In this document: positions 34,938-48,500 of the stretch, in pieces
Numbering within the stretch: the first letter of the stretch is position 1
Layout: each line of letters begins with the position of its first letter
Assembly: GCF_003073045.1 (NCBI RefSeq)
Contig: NC_037590.1
Coordinates: 7,094,016-7,158,015 of the forward strand
Direction: 5' to 3'
Source of the DNA: Pomacea canaliculata
Taxonomy: Eukaryota > Mollusca > Gastropoda > Architaenioglossa > Ampullariidae
DNA: 64,000 bases
The notes under the pieces: model-generated
Told to the model about the DNA's origin: nothing
The model's input: the letters and a program-made list of their open reading frames with translations, nothing else
The model's database searches: none
Translations under genes and position numbers: made by a program

Positions 34938-37900
34938 TCATGTGCTTGTAGAGTTGGGCAGCAAGCCTCTGGTCACAAGCCTGTCATGAAGAAGGTTGAA
35001 AAGAACTAGCTGGTCTTCTGCCTGGAGAGTCAGGATGTTCTGCAGCAGCTTCTGAGGGTCAGGAACTCTGAAGTGAAAAAATAAACCACTTCTAAAACTT
35101 GTCCAAGAGAAAGAACAATTTTATTGATGAGTAGGTGTGATTTATTTTTCCAGTAACAGGGACAAACTATAAAGTTAGTCAAGTCTCCGTTCTATTCTGA
35201 TTAGCTTTTAGAAGGTGCAGAAAGATTATAAGAATATTGTAATTAAATTTATGTTTTTCACTTGAACGGTTTTCAGTCAAACTTCTGAAGTATTCGAGCA
35301 ACTGAACATGGGAGAGAATAGACTTTGATTCAAACCTGATGAAACTTGAGTGGTAAACATGCACAAAGGTGGCCATTAGGAACTGGCAATCAAAGCGATC
35401 CATGATTCCACCATGGCCTGGGATTGTGTCTCCAAAGTCCTGTCCAAGAAGAGAAATGCATGTCTGGCTTTTCAGAGACATTCTGCACCTAACCCTAGGA
35501 GCAGCAAAATAAACAAACAAACAAAATAAAGACTTCTACCCAGGCCTGATGAGAGTGGGGGACAGTGTGTGTGGGGGTCTGGTGTACCTGGGCCCGCAGT
35601 TGTGAAAAGAGCCTAGCCTTGGTCAGTGAATTTTTCTCCTTCTTGAAAAGTTGATGGAACATTCCTCCCTCTGTGGATTTTTTCCTATGGTATACTACAA
35701 GTTTGATCTTTTACCGTCCTTTTTCCTCATTTACTAACAACTCATGTGTAAACAACTCTATGTTCACATAGTGATGTAGGTCCTTGTGCACTTGTCCTAA
35801 TGTTTGCAGTTTGTATGTTACTGAATGAAATGTAGATATTGACGAATTGTAAACATATTATATACTGGGAAAATACTTCACAATTACAATTACAAGGGGC
35901 CCGGAGAGGTCATCTGCCCTGGGGATGGGCTCGCTCTCAGCGGCCCTGCTTCTACCTATTAGATTTTTTCTATAATTGGAACTGTGGTGTGGATTGGATC
36001 ACTTATTGCCTGAATTACATTTTTTCAAATGAACTGTGCTTGCTGGGAGCAACTTCTCTTTTTATCCCAGATGAAATTTTATATAACTTCTATAGTGCTC
36101 TCTTAATCATGTTCATGTTTTGCCGTGCATTGTGTGTGCATATTTCTATGTATGCGTGTTCATAAAGGTGCATTTGATGCCTGTCCTAAGAGGTGTGCTC
36201 ACGCGCCTGTATGGAAGGCACTATATAAATATGATTCTTATTGTTAAGTCTTGTATCAAGAACAGTTTTTATTCTAAAATGTTCTAATAAACAAGATGGT
36301 GTACCATTTCATCTATTCTTTTCCTTGTGAAAGAACTGACAAAATGATGAGACAGCATCTCCAACAATCTACTTTCCCAATCTAAACACCTTGAAGTGTT
36401 AAATAATGGGTCAAATAAGATATATAAATCTTCAAACATTTTACTATAGTTCATTAGATTCAGAAATCTTTTTACCATCTTCACTTTCTGTCATCTTAGC
36501 AGTTGTACAGTTGAAACCTAGCTCTAACCTCTGAAACACTGCTGTAACTTCAGTCAACTCCTCTTTATAGTTGTCTGGTTTAATCACCTATCCCTAATCT
36601 CTGGCATGCAACTGTATCTTTAGTCAACTTCTCCTCCCTAATTTTTAAGAACTAATCACCAATGTCTGTTCATTTCAAAATCAGATGCTGTGTCAAGCCA
36701 AAGAACCAAGGATTTTGTAAGTCTTTAGATTCCATCATGAAACTTAATTTTTCCAACATACCATAAAAATTCAAGATTTACTTTTAATCTTTAGATTCAG
36801 ATGTTCTAATTTAGGACTATTTAATCCATGATTTATTAAGTGCATTCAATTCCTCAAGGCTTTTTCATAAACTATTTTTTTTCAGTTAATTATTATATTC
36901 TGCTAATAATGAAAATTGTTCTTGCATAGGGCTTCATAGAAAAAAAACTTACCTTAATTTTGAATGCCCGCTTGAAGCCACTGGCAAAAAAGCCACCAAA
37001 AGGTCCAATAACAGAGGCAAAAATGGACATGGAAATGGAATGAAGAACAAATGGGTACATTTTCAGAGTGCCAGGAAATCCAAACTAAAATAAAAACAGA
37101 AAGAATATTTACTGTAGATTAAACAATTCTTTAAAAAAAATACACACACACTATCACCCCCATGCACCCACACATAAACAGCCTTTTTATAAAGCTGTCT
37201 TTCATCTTTTGTTTCGCATAATCAAATCTGTCAACAGCAGTAACAACTTAAATATTTTGTGCAACCAGACACAGCTTCCTACCAATCTATAAAGTATAAT
37301 GGCTTCCTTCAAGGTAATAATTTTAACACAACAGTTATATCCATAACCTCATGTGTCAACTCACCAACAGTAAAATGGTTCGGACAGTCTCTGGCCAGTT
37401 GTACTCTGTGAGGACAAAGGCTGGGGAACGCTCACATTCCATAGATATATGGTCCTTTTCCTCATCATAACGCACCGGGCAGACAAAGTAGTCATACTGT
37501 ACCAAACCGTAAGACAACTGGAAAGGGAAGAAAAAATATACAAGTCAATCGACAGGCAAATTGCAAAAAAAAAAATGACAAGCAGTAAAACATCAGCATT
37601 AAAAAGTCTGTTTCAGCAACATCATAAGATATAAGTGAAGGAACGAGGTCATATAAGGTGACTGCCCACAGAGCAGCATTATCATATGTGAGGCTTTCTA
37701 ACATTCTTGCAATTTCACAAAGATAAACTTTACAAAAATATAGCTTACAATTAAGCCAAATATAATGGTGGAGATTGCCCCTCCAATGAATCCTTCCCAT
37801 GTTTTTTTGGGAGACAGTTTGATGAGTGGTGTTTTACCAAAGAAGAAGCCAAACATATATGCCATGATGTCATTGCATATGATCATGGAAACTGGAACCA

Positions 37901-40900
37901 GCACCCTGCAATAAAACACACTGCACTAAAAGAGCAAATAAAGGATATTTAATATTATCATATGTATTTAATACATCACATTTATTTTTGAATTTCAAAT
38001 TATTTTCAAGATGAAAAAGACATATATTATAGCTGGCAGAACTTACTGAAGAAAGGATCATAGCTAATGAGGTCCAAAGTCAACATGCACGAGGTGTATT
38101 AAATTTTTAATTGCGCTTATGCTTTATCGTGATAATGAATTATTCCAATGACCCACCATATGAAGCCCTCAAGAACATTCTGCACAATTAGATGAGACTG
38201 TGTTACAATAAGCAGGAGGGTGACATGAGTCCAGCCAAACTGAAACAAAATATTTTACTCTGATTTATTCTGCACTACCTGTTAGTTATCTTTCTGAGCT
38301 GTTAAAGTCACAAAATTTATACCAATCTTATGGTGACATGTACTATCAGTTATTATTCTTTTAATTTTATGTTGTACTTATACAAATGACTTTTGTTCGC
38401 GTGCATATGCATGTCTGCATAAAAGGGAGAGAAAAAAAAGCATTAATAAAAGCTAGTACTCAGTGTGATAAAAATAATCTGTAAACATTTACTTGAAAAA
38501 AGAACTATAACAAAATGATCTTTAATCTTGTGTGTATAAAGCATCCATGCCCACCCATATATGTCAATTACCAAAGTAAACTGCTTGAGGTAATGCTTCT
38601 TCACCAGACTGAACACAAAGCCAACAAATCCAGCCACATACAAAGAGAAGGAGATGAACCTGTGGTAGGTAGCAAATGGCCGCAAGACATCCTGCAGAAG
38701 AGAGACTTATCTAAGGCAATATACTTTATCAGCAAAATCACTTAGACCCACATCAACATACACTTGATATGTACATGCATGCACTCCCACATGCACTCAA
38801 ATGCAAGAACACCAAGCTTCAAAAGTCACTTTTTGTCTGAAATACTAATACAATTTGCGCAAAATTATAGTCATCACCTGGGCAATCAACATGTCAAAAT
38901 TAAATGATCAAATCATGAGCTTTTCAGCTAACATACAATGCTTCTGAAAATCAAGGCAGTTCCTTACTAAGTTACATACTGTTGCAAAGCTATTGAAAAG
39001 CTGATAACACTTTAACTTTATTTAGCCATTAACATGACATCATATAAGGAATGTGAATGGAAGAAAGGGAAATGGATAGCCATGGAGTTAGAGTATCTGT
39101 AGCCTAGGCTAGAGGTGCATGCACCTTGCCTGTTTCAGTACATGTTTGACACAGCATACTTTCCCCCCAGTCAACCCAGATGGCTCGAAAAAAAGTGAAG
39201 TCTTTAACACCTCACTCCTCACCGACTGAAAAGTCTTGGACTGTCACTTGTATTTTAAACTTGATTATTGCTGTGCAAACTTTTCCATTCTTGTCCCATT
39301 TATTGTCTGCCCTTTTAAAGTTTGATTACAGATGTAACAATGGGTTACAGGTAAAGATCATAGCTATTTGGCTAATTTCTATCTTTCTTTTTTCTAGAGA
39401 GAGGATAATTATTTCTTCAAAACTTTCAGCAGATGACAAAAACTATTAATACATTGCCTAGACCTAGATAAAAATAATTATAAAATGACAACAAGAATAC
39501 TGACAGAATAGAAGTTTGGACTGCTAATCAACTGAGAGGGGAAAAAACCCTTTATACAGGAAAATAAGCAATGTTTTATCATGACCAATCTTGTGTTTTG
39601 ATATAATTTATAGAAATCTTCTTTTCTGCATCAGTCTGAAATGTATAAGTATAGCAGACAAGAATTTATTAATGGCAAATGTATATAGGTGATGAAGCAG
39701 CCATATTTAACCAAACCCTCTCAAAACAAAATAACTAAGATCTAGTATTGTATTAAGGTGAACAAATCAAACTTCAGGCATGAAATACCTGCTTGTTTTT
39801 CAAATGACAAAATCAGATATGTTTAATAAGAATTACAAGCTATTTTTAAAACCTTACCGTGCGAGACAAAAGGAGACCAAAATACTCGATCATGCTCTCC
39901 CCAAAGAAAAAGAAGTTAGATGCAAATAGGAAGTACCAGCTTAGCACCCTGAACCATGGTAAGTTGTAGGATCGATAGACAATGCAGCCAATTGTAATTA
40001 TCTCATGGAAGCATTTAATTTGTAGAGCAAAAACCTGAAAAAAAATTGTTAAATAGATAAAATAAAAAGGCAAGTTTCTTTCAAGTGCATGCAGAGCACA
40101 CAAACTGTTTTCATCAACCACTGTGTGTGAACAAGACAGTCATAAAGTCTGTGGTTTATGATGATGATGATGTCTATTGTAATGCGCAGGTATCCATTCA
40201 GAAGAATGCTCATTGCGCAGCAAAAAAAACAACAAAAAAATAAAAAAGAAGAAAAAGATAAAGTGAACAAATATATAAAACACCAGAAAAGTAAAAAATA
40301 AAGACAGAAGTGTTGCTCGGTTGTTTAAGTCTGTCTTAAATAAACAGATGGGTCTTGAGTCTAGACAAGATATAGTAATAATAAAGAGAAATATCAGACT
40401 TCCTCCCTTCAACTAACTGACCTAATAAGCAAAGGAATATGAAGCAAGAAAAGACAATGTCAAAAATTTATACTTACAACAGTGACAAGTGCCAGGGGGC
40501 CAAGATAAATAATAAAAGCGAAGCCAAATATCATCACCCATGTGAAGATGCCTCGAATTATCCAGTTTCGCCATCTGAGATAATATGAAAAATTTTATTT
40601 TAAAGTAATGAATACTTTAGCGATTTGCTTTTATTTTATATTGTTACAAACCAAACCAAGTAAGCTTTCATTCAAAATTTAATTCCATTCGGGATGCATA
40701 GCTATATTTTCTTTCTTTTGTCACAGTTTCCCTGCATCAATATCATGAAAATGTACTAGCACCATAAACAACCTTCTTGTGAAAATTTCATAAATATGTG
40801 AAAAAAAATACCAAGGAGCTATAATCCTACCGCGGATTGATATCCTTAAGTGCACTGTCAAGTACTTCTGTAGTTTTATCGGAACTCTGTGGCAGTTGGT

Positions 40901-42395
40901 CCCCAGCTGCTTCCAGATTAGGCTGACCTATAATATCATCTTCTTCACTTTCTGATGCCTGTCCTGCTGAAGCTGCCGCTGTTTTCTGCAAATAACAGTT
41001 AATATGAAAGTTATATTTTTGCCTAGAAGCTAGCATGGTCAACTGTAAGAATGAAAAAATCTGCCACTGATCTGCCACTTGTTACACAAGTACAATCAGG
41101 ATGTCATTTGGTACATGCAGAAGCAGCAAGACAAGATTATGGACTTCTATGCAAATCAGATTAACATGGCCAATTAACAATGCTATCTGCAGAAGGTAAG
41201 GCTATTGATATACCATATTAATATGGACTTCATTTATTAGATTAAGATATGTATGAGCCAAGTAAAAGGAACACCTAATTTATTTCCTAGCAAGTAATTA
41301 GTGAAAGCAACTCTGGAAAGCAAACATTCTTACTCAATCTGAAACCTTCAAGCTGAGGATACAACTCTTCCCACAGTGCTAAATGTTACACACGTGACTT
41401 GTTTTTTTTTTTTTGTTGATTTCCCCATATGACTTGGAGGGCATGGATATCAGTTAATTTTCATACCCGGGGACAAACTGCCTCCCAAGGGAGTTCACAT
41501 AGGAAAATAGGGAAGGTAAGTTAAACTAGCAATATCAAGATATGGCTTTCTTTCAGTAATGCCACAAGTTCCATTATGTTTATTGATTACACTTAGCTAT
41601 ATTTACAACAAAATGTGTTTGAATGAATTTTGTTCTTTTACTGTCCTAACTATGGCTTTCTTACGATGTGGCCTTGATTAAACAAACTTAATTGTGTGAC
41701 ATCTGCACAAATCAGAGACTATCTGGGGTACAACACCAACAAGAATAGAGTAAATGTATGCAACTTATTTTAAGCTTGTTTAGAAATAGGTTACTCTGAT
41801 AAACACGGCTGAAAATTTATGAGACCGACTGTAACGTGTATCATAATCGAAATTAGTTTTTCACAATAACAAGTTACTCTGTGATTTTGTTTCATTCTTC
41901 ACCATTATGAACCATACCTTAAATTTTACACGAACTCTTAGCATGCTGATAATTAAACAGCATCTATATGATATTTAATTATCAGCCTTTGCCTTCTTCT
42001 GTTACTGTTAACCATATCCACTGTATGTGTACCAGTTTGACAATTGTATAGTTATTAGTATACAATGACCATTTCCGGTCCAGTAGTGCAACCGGTACAT
42101 CTTTATTCCCGCTAATGATCCCACATAACTGTATTTAGCGTAATTTTCTAAAACACGGGAATCTTTTTGCTGGTAGCCTTATATTCTTCTGAAATAATAA
42201 TATTCTTGAGCACTTGAAATGTTGCTGAGTTTAGACGTACATCCTACATGTACTCGAGAGATTCTGGATGAACTGCCGATGACCGATGCAAATTGTTTAT
42301 GCAAATGTAATATGGTAATAAAAAGTTACCAGCTCATCTGCCGGTGGTGATCCGGACGCATGCGTTCTCCTGTGGCGAACAGGAACTTCATTCAT
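34938..42395 (-). CDS. CDS1: Phosphatidate cytidylyltransferase (CDP-diacylglycerol synthase), complete
   Basis: The enzyme converts phosphatidic acid plus CTP to CDP-diacylglycerol and pyrophosphate in the ER membrane, feeding phosphatidylinositol, phosphatidylglycerol and cardiolipin synthesis. Exons on the minus strand: 42395-42330, 40985-40831, 40574-40478, 40034-39858, 38691-38572, 38239-38157, 37905-37749, 37517-37365, 37084-36953, 35439-35336, 35067-34938. All are GT-AG and sum to 1374 nt, 457 residues (human CDS1 461, CDS2 445). The N-terminus is hydrophilic and acidic (ASESEEDDI). Multiple membrane segments follow from about residue 77 ([18 protein letters not shown]). Family stretches include [18 protein letters not shown] and [12 protein letters not shown]. 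The CDP-alcohol synthase signature is intact at 371-397 ([20 protein letters not shown], then GIMDRFD) and spans the exon 9/10 junction. It is equally related to vertebrate CDS1 and CDS2, so the symbol is nominal. Confidence 0.96.
35440..36952 (-). other. Intron 9 of CDS gene
   Basis: This intron splits the CDP-alcohol synthase signature between IK and DFGD. Its content is the retrotransposon-like tail at 35860-36246 plus AT-rich sequence. Confidence 0.6.
35860..36246 (+). repeat. Putative 3' end of a non-LTR retrotransposon in CDS intron
   Basis: The stretch ends in 'gaaggcactatataaatatgattcttattgtt', the retrotransposon tail type seen elsewhere in the window. The preceding 350 bases include a G+C-rich block (ggggcccggagaggtcatctg) and non-coding text typical of a LINE 3'UTR. 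No transposon protein is readable, and the 5' boundary is a guess. Confidence 0.4.
38692..39857 (-). other. Intron 4 of CDS gene
   Basis: Donor and acceptor are canonical on the minus strand. The interior is AT-rich. A block at about 39070-39420 has slightly different composition and may be repeat-derived, but I cannot name it. Confidence 0.5.
40140..40200 (-). repeat. Short retrotransposon-tail-like fragment
   Basis: On the minus strand 'tgcgcattacaatagacatcatcatcatcat' is preceded by 'gctgcgcaatgagc'. This 'gcgca...acaat(atc)n' pattern resembles the 3' terminus of the CR1-like LINE around 16262-16320. It is in CDS intron 3. Confidence 0.35.
40986..42329 (-). other. Intron 1 of CDS gene
   Basis: The donor is GAGCTG/gtaact and the acceptor is TTTGCAG. 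There is an A-run on the minus strand near 41401-41415. No exon or repeat family is recognised. Confidence 0.55.
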
Positions 42396-42545
42396 TTCGT
42401 CGCCAGACAAATAGGGGTGCTAGATTAAGTGGGACAAAGCTAGAGTAGATACAAAGTCCCCAGTCGCAGGCAGCAGTGCTTACAGAACATGATCTCGTGA
42501 TCTCGCTGTTGCGCGTTCCCAACGAGATTTGCCAGTGCAAGTGTC
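42396..42545. promoter_or_regulatory. Shared (bidirectional) promoter between CDS and MCU start codons
   Basis: Only 150 bases separate the two divergent ATGs, so both 5'UTRs and promoters must overlap or be extremely short, unless upstream untranslated exons exist. There is no TATA box at a fixed distance from either gene. The sequence has repeated gatctcg blocks and a GC-rich gttgcgcgttcc. A 10-bp palindrome ACGCATGCGT, resembling an NRF-1 core, lies inside the first CDS exon at 42356-42365. The MCU start context (gtcATGG) has a purine at -3 and G at +4. Confidence 0.7.
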
Positions 42546-45500
42546 ATGGCTGTGTCTCCGCTCAGGATCTTGATACGGAGGACTTTTCTGCATGGAAGTT
42601 TCGTCAGGAAAAGATACCGCTGTTTATCGGAAAGATTGCAAGTAAGTCAGAATCTGTTTTCACACTGTCTTGTATGTTTTCTCTGCATGTTATTCAGTTT
42701 TCCTTCACTTAAAGAAGTTCGCGTTACCGAATGTTATGTACTCGATAGCGCACTTGTGCAGCCGGTATCGCTTCGTCAGGTGAGAACTCTGTTCTCCGCT
42801 CGCCTCTCACAGTTTCGACACGAAAACTGTTCCAGTTTTGAGGAGGTCAGTGTCGGTCGAGATGCGGGATTTCATACTCCCCTCGCTGCTATGTAGGAGT
42901 AAACTTTTAAAAATTGTTAATTTCATTCTTTGAGGTAGTTGAATGGTAACGTTGGTTCAATAGCTGGTCGCACCAGTCACCGCGGTATCGTAGTGTATGC
43001 CGTCCGTGCATATCTGTATAGCTTGTTGGCGTTTTGACTAGCCTAGAAAGTTTTGGGCGTGGGCGTGGCGTGTTTGTGGTCGCAAGGCGTGACCCCAAAC
43101 CCGCACTGTTGGTGAGCTAGCAGATACCACACCTTGGCACTTTTTCCTGATAATGAAAAAAAAACAAAACAACCAAGTATTATTGTAGCGAAGTAAAGGA
43201 ATATGGACGAAGACTATGGTGACGGCAGATGTACAAAAAAAGAGGCCTATAAATTTGGAATTTAATAATAATAATAAATTTATTGAAAAAGTGCATGATT
43301 TATTTTTAAAAGAAAGCAAATACTATCTACCACTAACCCAAGAAGTGAGAGAGAGAATACACACAGAACAAAAGGATAGCAGAAGCGGCATTTATCAAGA
43401 AGTGAACAGTCACAAACATTTGATCAAAGTCAACTTGCAGTTGTGGATTAATAAAGTTGTTGTAAGTAGTGTAGCCATATTAGAGTCCCTTTTAACTGTG
43501 TATGAAAGAAGGTAGAGAGTTAGAAGCCAACTTTTAGATAAAGGGGTTCTGGAGTGGTTTTTAAAGGTAGTTGTTTTTTCTTTTCAAAAGACATCTTTAT
43601 TATCAGGCCTCTGGCCTATGTCCAAAGACTAAATGTTATAGAACTTCATTTCATCTTTGGAAATAGGCCATATAATAGAAGAGAAGGCAGCAAAGATGAC
43701 CGCTGTATTGGCCTTTTCATTGCCTTACAGACAGTAGTTATTGTTATATGTTCTTAATTTATTTCCCACATTCTGAGAAGTTACAACAGCAAGTGACAGT
43801 TTGTTAGAGCCCTCGGACAAAATCTGAGGCAACAGAAGTGTCATCGTTAACTAAGACAGCCATCGGGGAATCTGTTCAAGGACTAACGAGTCAAAAGTTT
43901 CAGTTTACTTCATTGTCAGTGTAGGTACTGCAATATTATTTGTTCATAATCCTGGTTCTAATGCCTTCCACAGTGTAAGTTTGGAGAGATTATTTCTTAC
44001 AAAACAAATGATGTTTGAAAACGCAAGCAAAATTATTTGGTAGAGAGTAGTTTAAAGATTGAAAAGAAATTGCAGCTTTATTGGGTCTAGATTGATTGTA
44101 AGGCTTAGTGCATATCACTGGTAGCAGACAAAGTTGTGGTCTGCAGCATATAAATTTTATTTGATCAAAAGGAATAAAAACGCTCTTTTTACTATAACCT
44201 TATTACTTCTAAAACACTTTCTTTTCTTTGTGTAATCTTGTTATTAATTGTTTTAATTTTAAATAAAAAAACCAAGGTATGATGATTGTACAGCTGATCT
44301 AGTAATGAAACTATAATAGAATGAAATTTATTGTAGCCACATATTTAATGGACTTTTAATACATCTTGTAAATAAGCCAGAGGTTTGGGCTTGGATACAG
44401 TCTTACACTGTTCAAATGCCGAACATTATCAAACACAAAACAGTCTTGTACAAGTATATGAGTGACATCACTGTCTTTCATTTTAATCAGTTACATAGTC
44501 TGCAGTGAGTACTCCACAAGCACCAGATTGCTTTTCATTTAAATTCATGGTCATATATTTGTCAGAAAATTGTCCTCCATATACCTTATTGGAAATTGCA
44601 AAAGACAAATGTTTTCTCAGGTTTGGAAACATTTGTGAGAAAGAGATATATGACTATAGGGGCTGTGGAGCAAGCTGAGCTAAACCTTACAGTAAAAAGA
44701 AAGATTTTTGTTGTATCGACCATTTCAAGTGGAGAAATAGTGGACTTTTTTGGTACAATTAAGAAATAGGTATTACACCTGTAAAAAAACTTTCATTCAT
44801 AATTTGATCAAAGTTAGGAAGAAAGAAATGAGAGGCTAGGTGTATGGTAAGCTGGTAATGGCAAGCCAGATAGCTGATACTTTCATGTGTTACAATCAGC
44901 TAAAAGACTTATAGAATATCATAGCAGATGGCTGAGTGCTAGGTGTTAATTATCAATCAAGTGGCTATTGGCATACTGGGCATGCTACCCTAGGGGAAAA
45001 AAAAAGCCCAACCAAACCGGATTATAGAAGAAGAATTTATTTATTGGCCATGTGACACTGCACTCGGAATATGACTTAATGATGGAAGAGACTAAACAAA
45101 AGAAAAAATAATCAGGCCTATCCTATGCATATGCACATACATACACATAACCTCTCTTCCTCACTTGCTTTCTCTCCCTTTCTAGACAGGTCAGCATAAA
45201 TCTTTAACTGACAGGTTTCCTAATCGATGCATTTAGCTGCATACAATAAAAATTGAAGAAGAAAACAGCACATTTTCTCATTTCTGTCCTTTCATTGACT
45301 ATTTAATTTTCCTCCTACTGTCTGCAGGTTATATGCCAGCCCCTGGCCATACAAGCCTCAGCAAGTCCATGCTACTTCTACTGTACTCAGGTTCTCTTTA
45401 GAAATGGTAAGTTTCTTTTGAAAATCTTATGCAATGGCATTAGTTGGCCTGACTTTTCTTTTTCCCATGTCTTTTTCTGATGTTCTTTTTGCACTTTCTC

Positions 45501-48500
45501 TATAGCAAAAGCCTTAAAGGTCACAGGTGTGTTTCAATACCTTGAGAAGAATAAAGATTTTTAAAGCTGTTCATTAGAATAGTGCACTATTATAAAACTG
45601 AAAAAAAAATTGCTTGTCTTCTTCCTCCCAGTATAAGCCTGTATTTATGGCACACTGAAGTCACAACTTATTGCAAGTACACAGTCCTGTTCTCAGCTTG
45701 AATAGCTGACTCTGATATAGTCTAATGGTAAAAAATATGTTTTGAATTTATAAAAAGTGAGGCATTGAACAAAAAAGTATCGGTTTCACTGCTATGTAAA
45801 TAATGGATCAGTCTTAACAATTTTCGTGTTTGTGCCTTTAACTATTTGTGAATATTTCATGAACTCCACGATGGAAAGTAACATAACGCTGATGATGTTC
45901 TAACCAGAAATTTTTGTTATTTGCTCAAGATGTTACAGTTCAGTATCGCGATGGTTTGCCTGTTGTGTCCGTGCCTTTGCCCTCAAGACACGAGAGCTGT
46001 GAATTTACACTGAAGCCGGTCTCTCACACTGTAGCGGACTTCTTGCAATTTATCACCCAAGAAGATCGTGGCATAGACAGAGTTGCCATCTACAAAGAAG
46101 GTAATAAACTTTGAATTGTATTTTGTTGTTGAACTGTGGACAGCGTTATTTAATAAATCAGAAAAGTTACAGACACAAATGGGATGTGGATCTTAAAGAG
46201 AATAGCATTTTCATCAGTTGTACCTATAACTAGTAGAATGTTCTGAACTTTGTGAAGTTCTGCACAGGACAGTTTGACTGTAACAATTAAACCCTTTTTA
46301 GTTTTCAAGGTGGGGGTGACAGATTAAATTTTAAAGAAATTACATGCTCTGTTAGTCCATCACTGCGTGCAGGTAGTAGAAAATTTGAATGAGTTATAGC
46401 ATTGAAGGCATCTTGTAATGTTGAGGTAATAAAATTAATTATGCTGCATAATTCTTGATTGTAAGATAACACAGGTTTCATCACACTGACTTTATACAAT
46501 AAATTATTTTTTAAATAAACGGTAAAGGTTGTCCTGTGACGTTTCTGTCATTGGGGAGTGAGGTGTTGGAGACCACTTTTATCTGGGAATTTTTGGGGAA
46601 GTTGGTGCTCCTCTCCCTTGTAGCCTTTCCTTCTCCAACCCTGTAAGAGATCTGGTATCCATTCTACAGCTGTCAGCTGGGGGAAGTAGCCTCAGCCACA
46701 TGGGTATAAAATCAGCTAGCTAACTTGAACTTCTGCACCCCCGTGCTGGTGCTTTATCACTCAGCATTTAACAGAAGCATAAAATGTTTTTGCCGATGTT
46801 TTTCAAAGTGTGGGGATGTTAATGGTTAAAGATAACTGTCTATAAAACTGGGGGAAGCTGTAGAATTGACGTTTCCCTATTAGGCAAGATATATGTAATG
46901 CATGTCCTGCATTTTCCAAGTGTTGTGGTAAGTCATGATTAATCCAGTTATTCTAAATTATGCAGTATTAATGCTTAGCATTTGCAAACTTATCTGATGA
47001 GTGGCCTTTCTGGTTTCAAAGTTGCCACTCTTTGTTTCTTGCCATTATTTATGCAGAATGCACCGTGGAAGGAAGAATTACTCTTTATCAGTTGGCCTAT
47101 AGGATAACGGTGGAGAATAAACACTATGTCGACACACAGGACAAAAGTAATGCTCCAGCTGCACAACCATCACCATCCAAGAACTTCCCCCAGTACTAAT
47201 AAACCTTGTCCTGTTCCATGAGTACACAGACTGGTTCAGCATTAGATGAAAGTCTAATTATAATGTCTGTTTCTTGCAGGCACTCCCTCCCTCTTGTCCT
47301 TCATAGGTCTAGTCAATAGGGATTGTCAGCTGATTTGCATTGCTTTCATCCCTAAAACCTGTTCGTCCAGCTAATGAATCCTCAGCAATTTTAGAGTTTA
47401 CCTACCCCTGTACCGTACAGTGTGTAATGTTTACCTATCGGTTGTTCCTTTGTGCTCACATTTAGCAGCTGTTCTGAAATTGCCAGAAGTAATAATGAAG
47501 ACTTAATGTATTGATGTACGAGACTCTGTGGGCCCCCCCATTCCAAACCAATAAGGACCGTTTTAATATGGTTCTTTAGTGGGCTTACCAGCAGTAGTCT
47601 GATCAATAGTACAGTGTGCTCGTTTAAAAGCGCAGGCACCGTGGAAGACGTCCGCGTTTTGCTTGATGGCAGCTGGCCTTTGTCAGTGCTGGATACTATT
47701 CATCGCATGTTTCCATCGATTGACTAAAGTGATATTTGACCTTTTGCGTGAGCTGCAGTGGATCTGATACATTGACCCCCTTTCCGTCCTGTGTAGTGCA
47801 CTTTATTCCTTTAGCTTTTCATTTTGCAAAGGAATAATTTATTAGTTTTACCGTAACACTGTGGTGCGGCAGTAAGGGTGTGTGTGTGTACGCACCCGCG
47901 TGCATGATGGGTGTGTGCATGTCTGTGTGTCCATGTAAAGGCACAACTGTGCGTGAGCGCTAAGTCAAGAATACTAGAGCTCTGGTTGTAAGCTGCTTGG
48001 CAACCAGGATACATATGACCACGTGAATGTGTGGTCACGTGCACCCTAGCTAGTTCTCTCTTTTTCTCTCTCACACGCACAGGTACGAAAATAAGCACAC
48101 GTTCATCCGCCAACGCTCACATATAACGATATGCACAGAGAATGCACGCTTGTTGTCTCGGCTTGCTTATCAAGTGTGATCAACTCGGATGGCTTGAGAG
48201 TGCTGGGCGTACGGTCTACACAACGTGTCTAAAGTCTAGCAACATGGTATTTCTTGGCCTTTTTTTGTCTATTCTTCAAACTGCTAACAGCAGCTATTTA
48301 AGACATGCATCGTATGCAGTTACTGTTGTGTGCGGAGGCTGGCGATGCTGCATGTATAAAGGTGGAGGGAGGAGCCAGACACTCACGGCGCCCACAGAGT
48401 GCTCTTTAAACTCTCTCGAAGCTTTGTGTGGAAAAGAGCCGTCTCGTCACAGTTTGAACATTTATCACTTTTTTTTTTTTTTTTTTTTTTACCGCGATTA

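Noticed and set aside
43216..43515. 99-codon open frame in MCU intron 1
   Set aside because: It is Lys/Asn-rich, contains a (taa)n-derived Asn run, and has no family resemblance.
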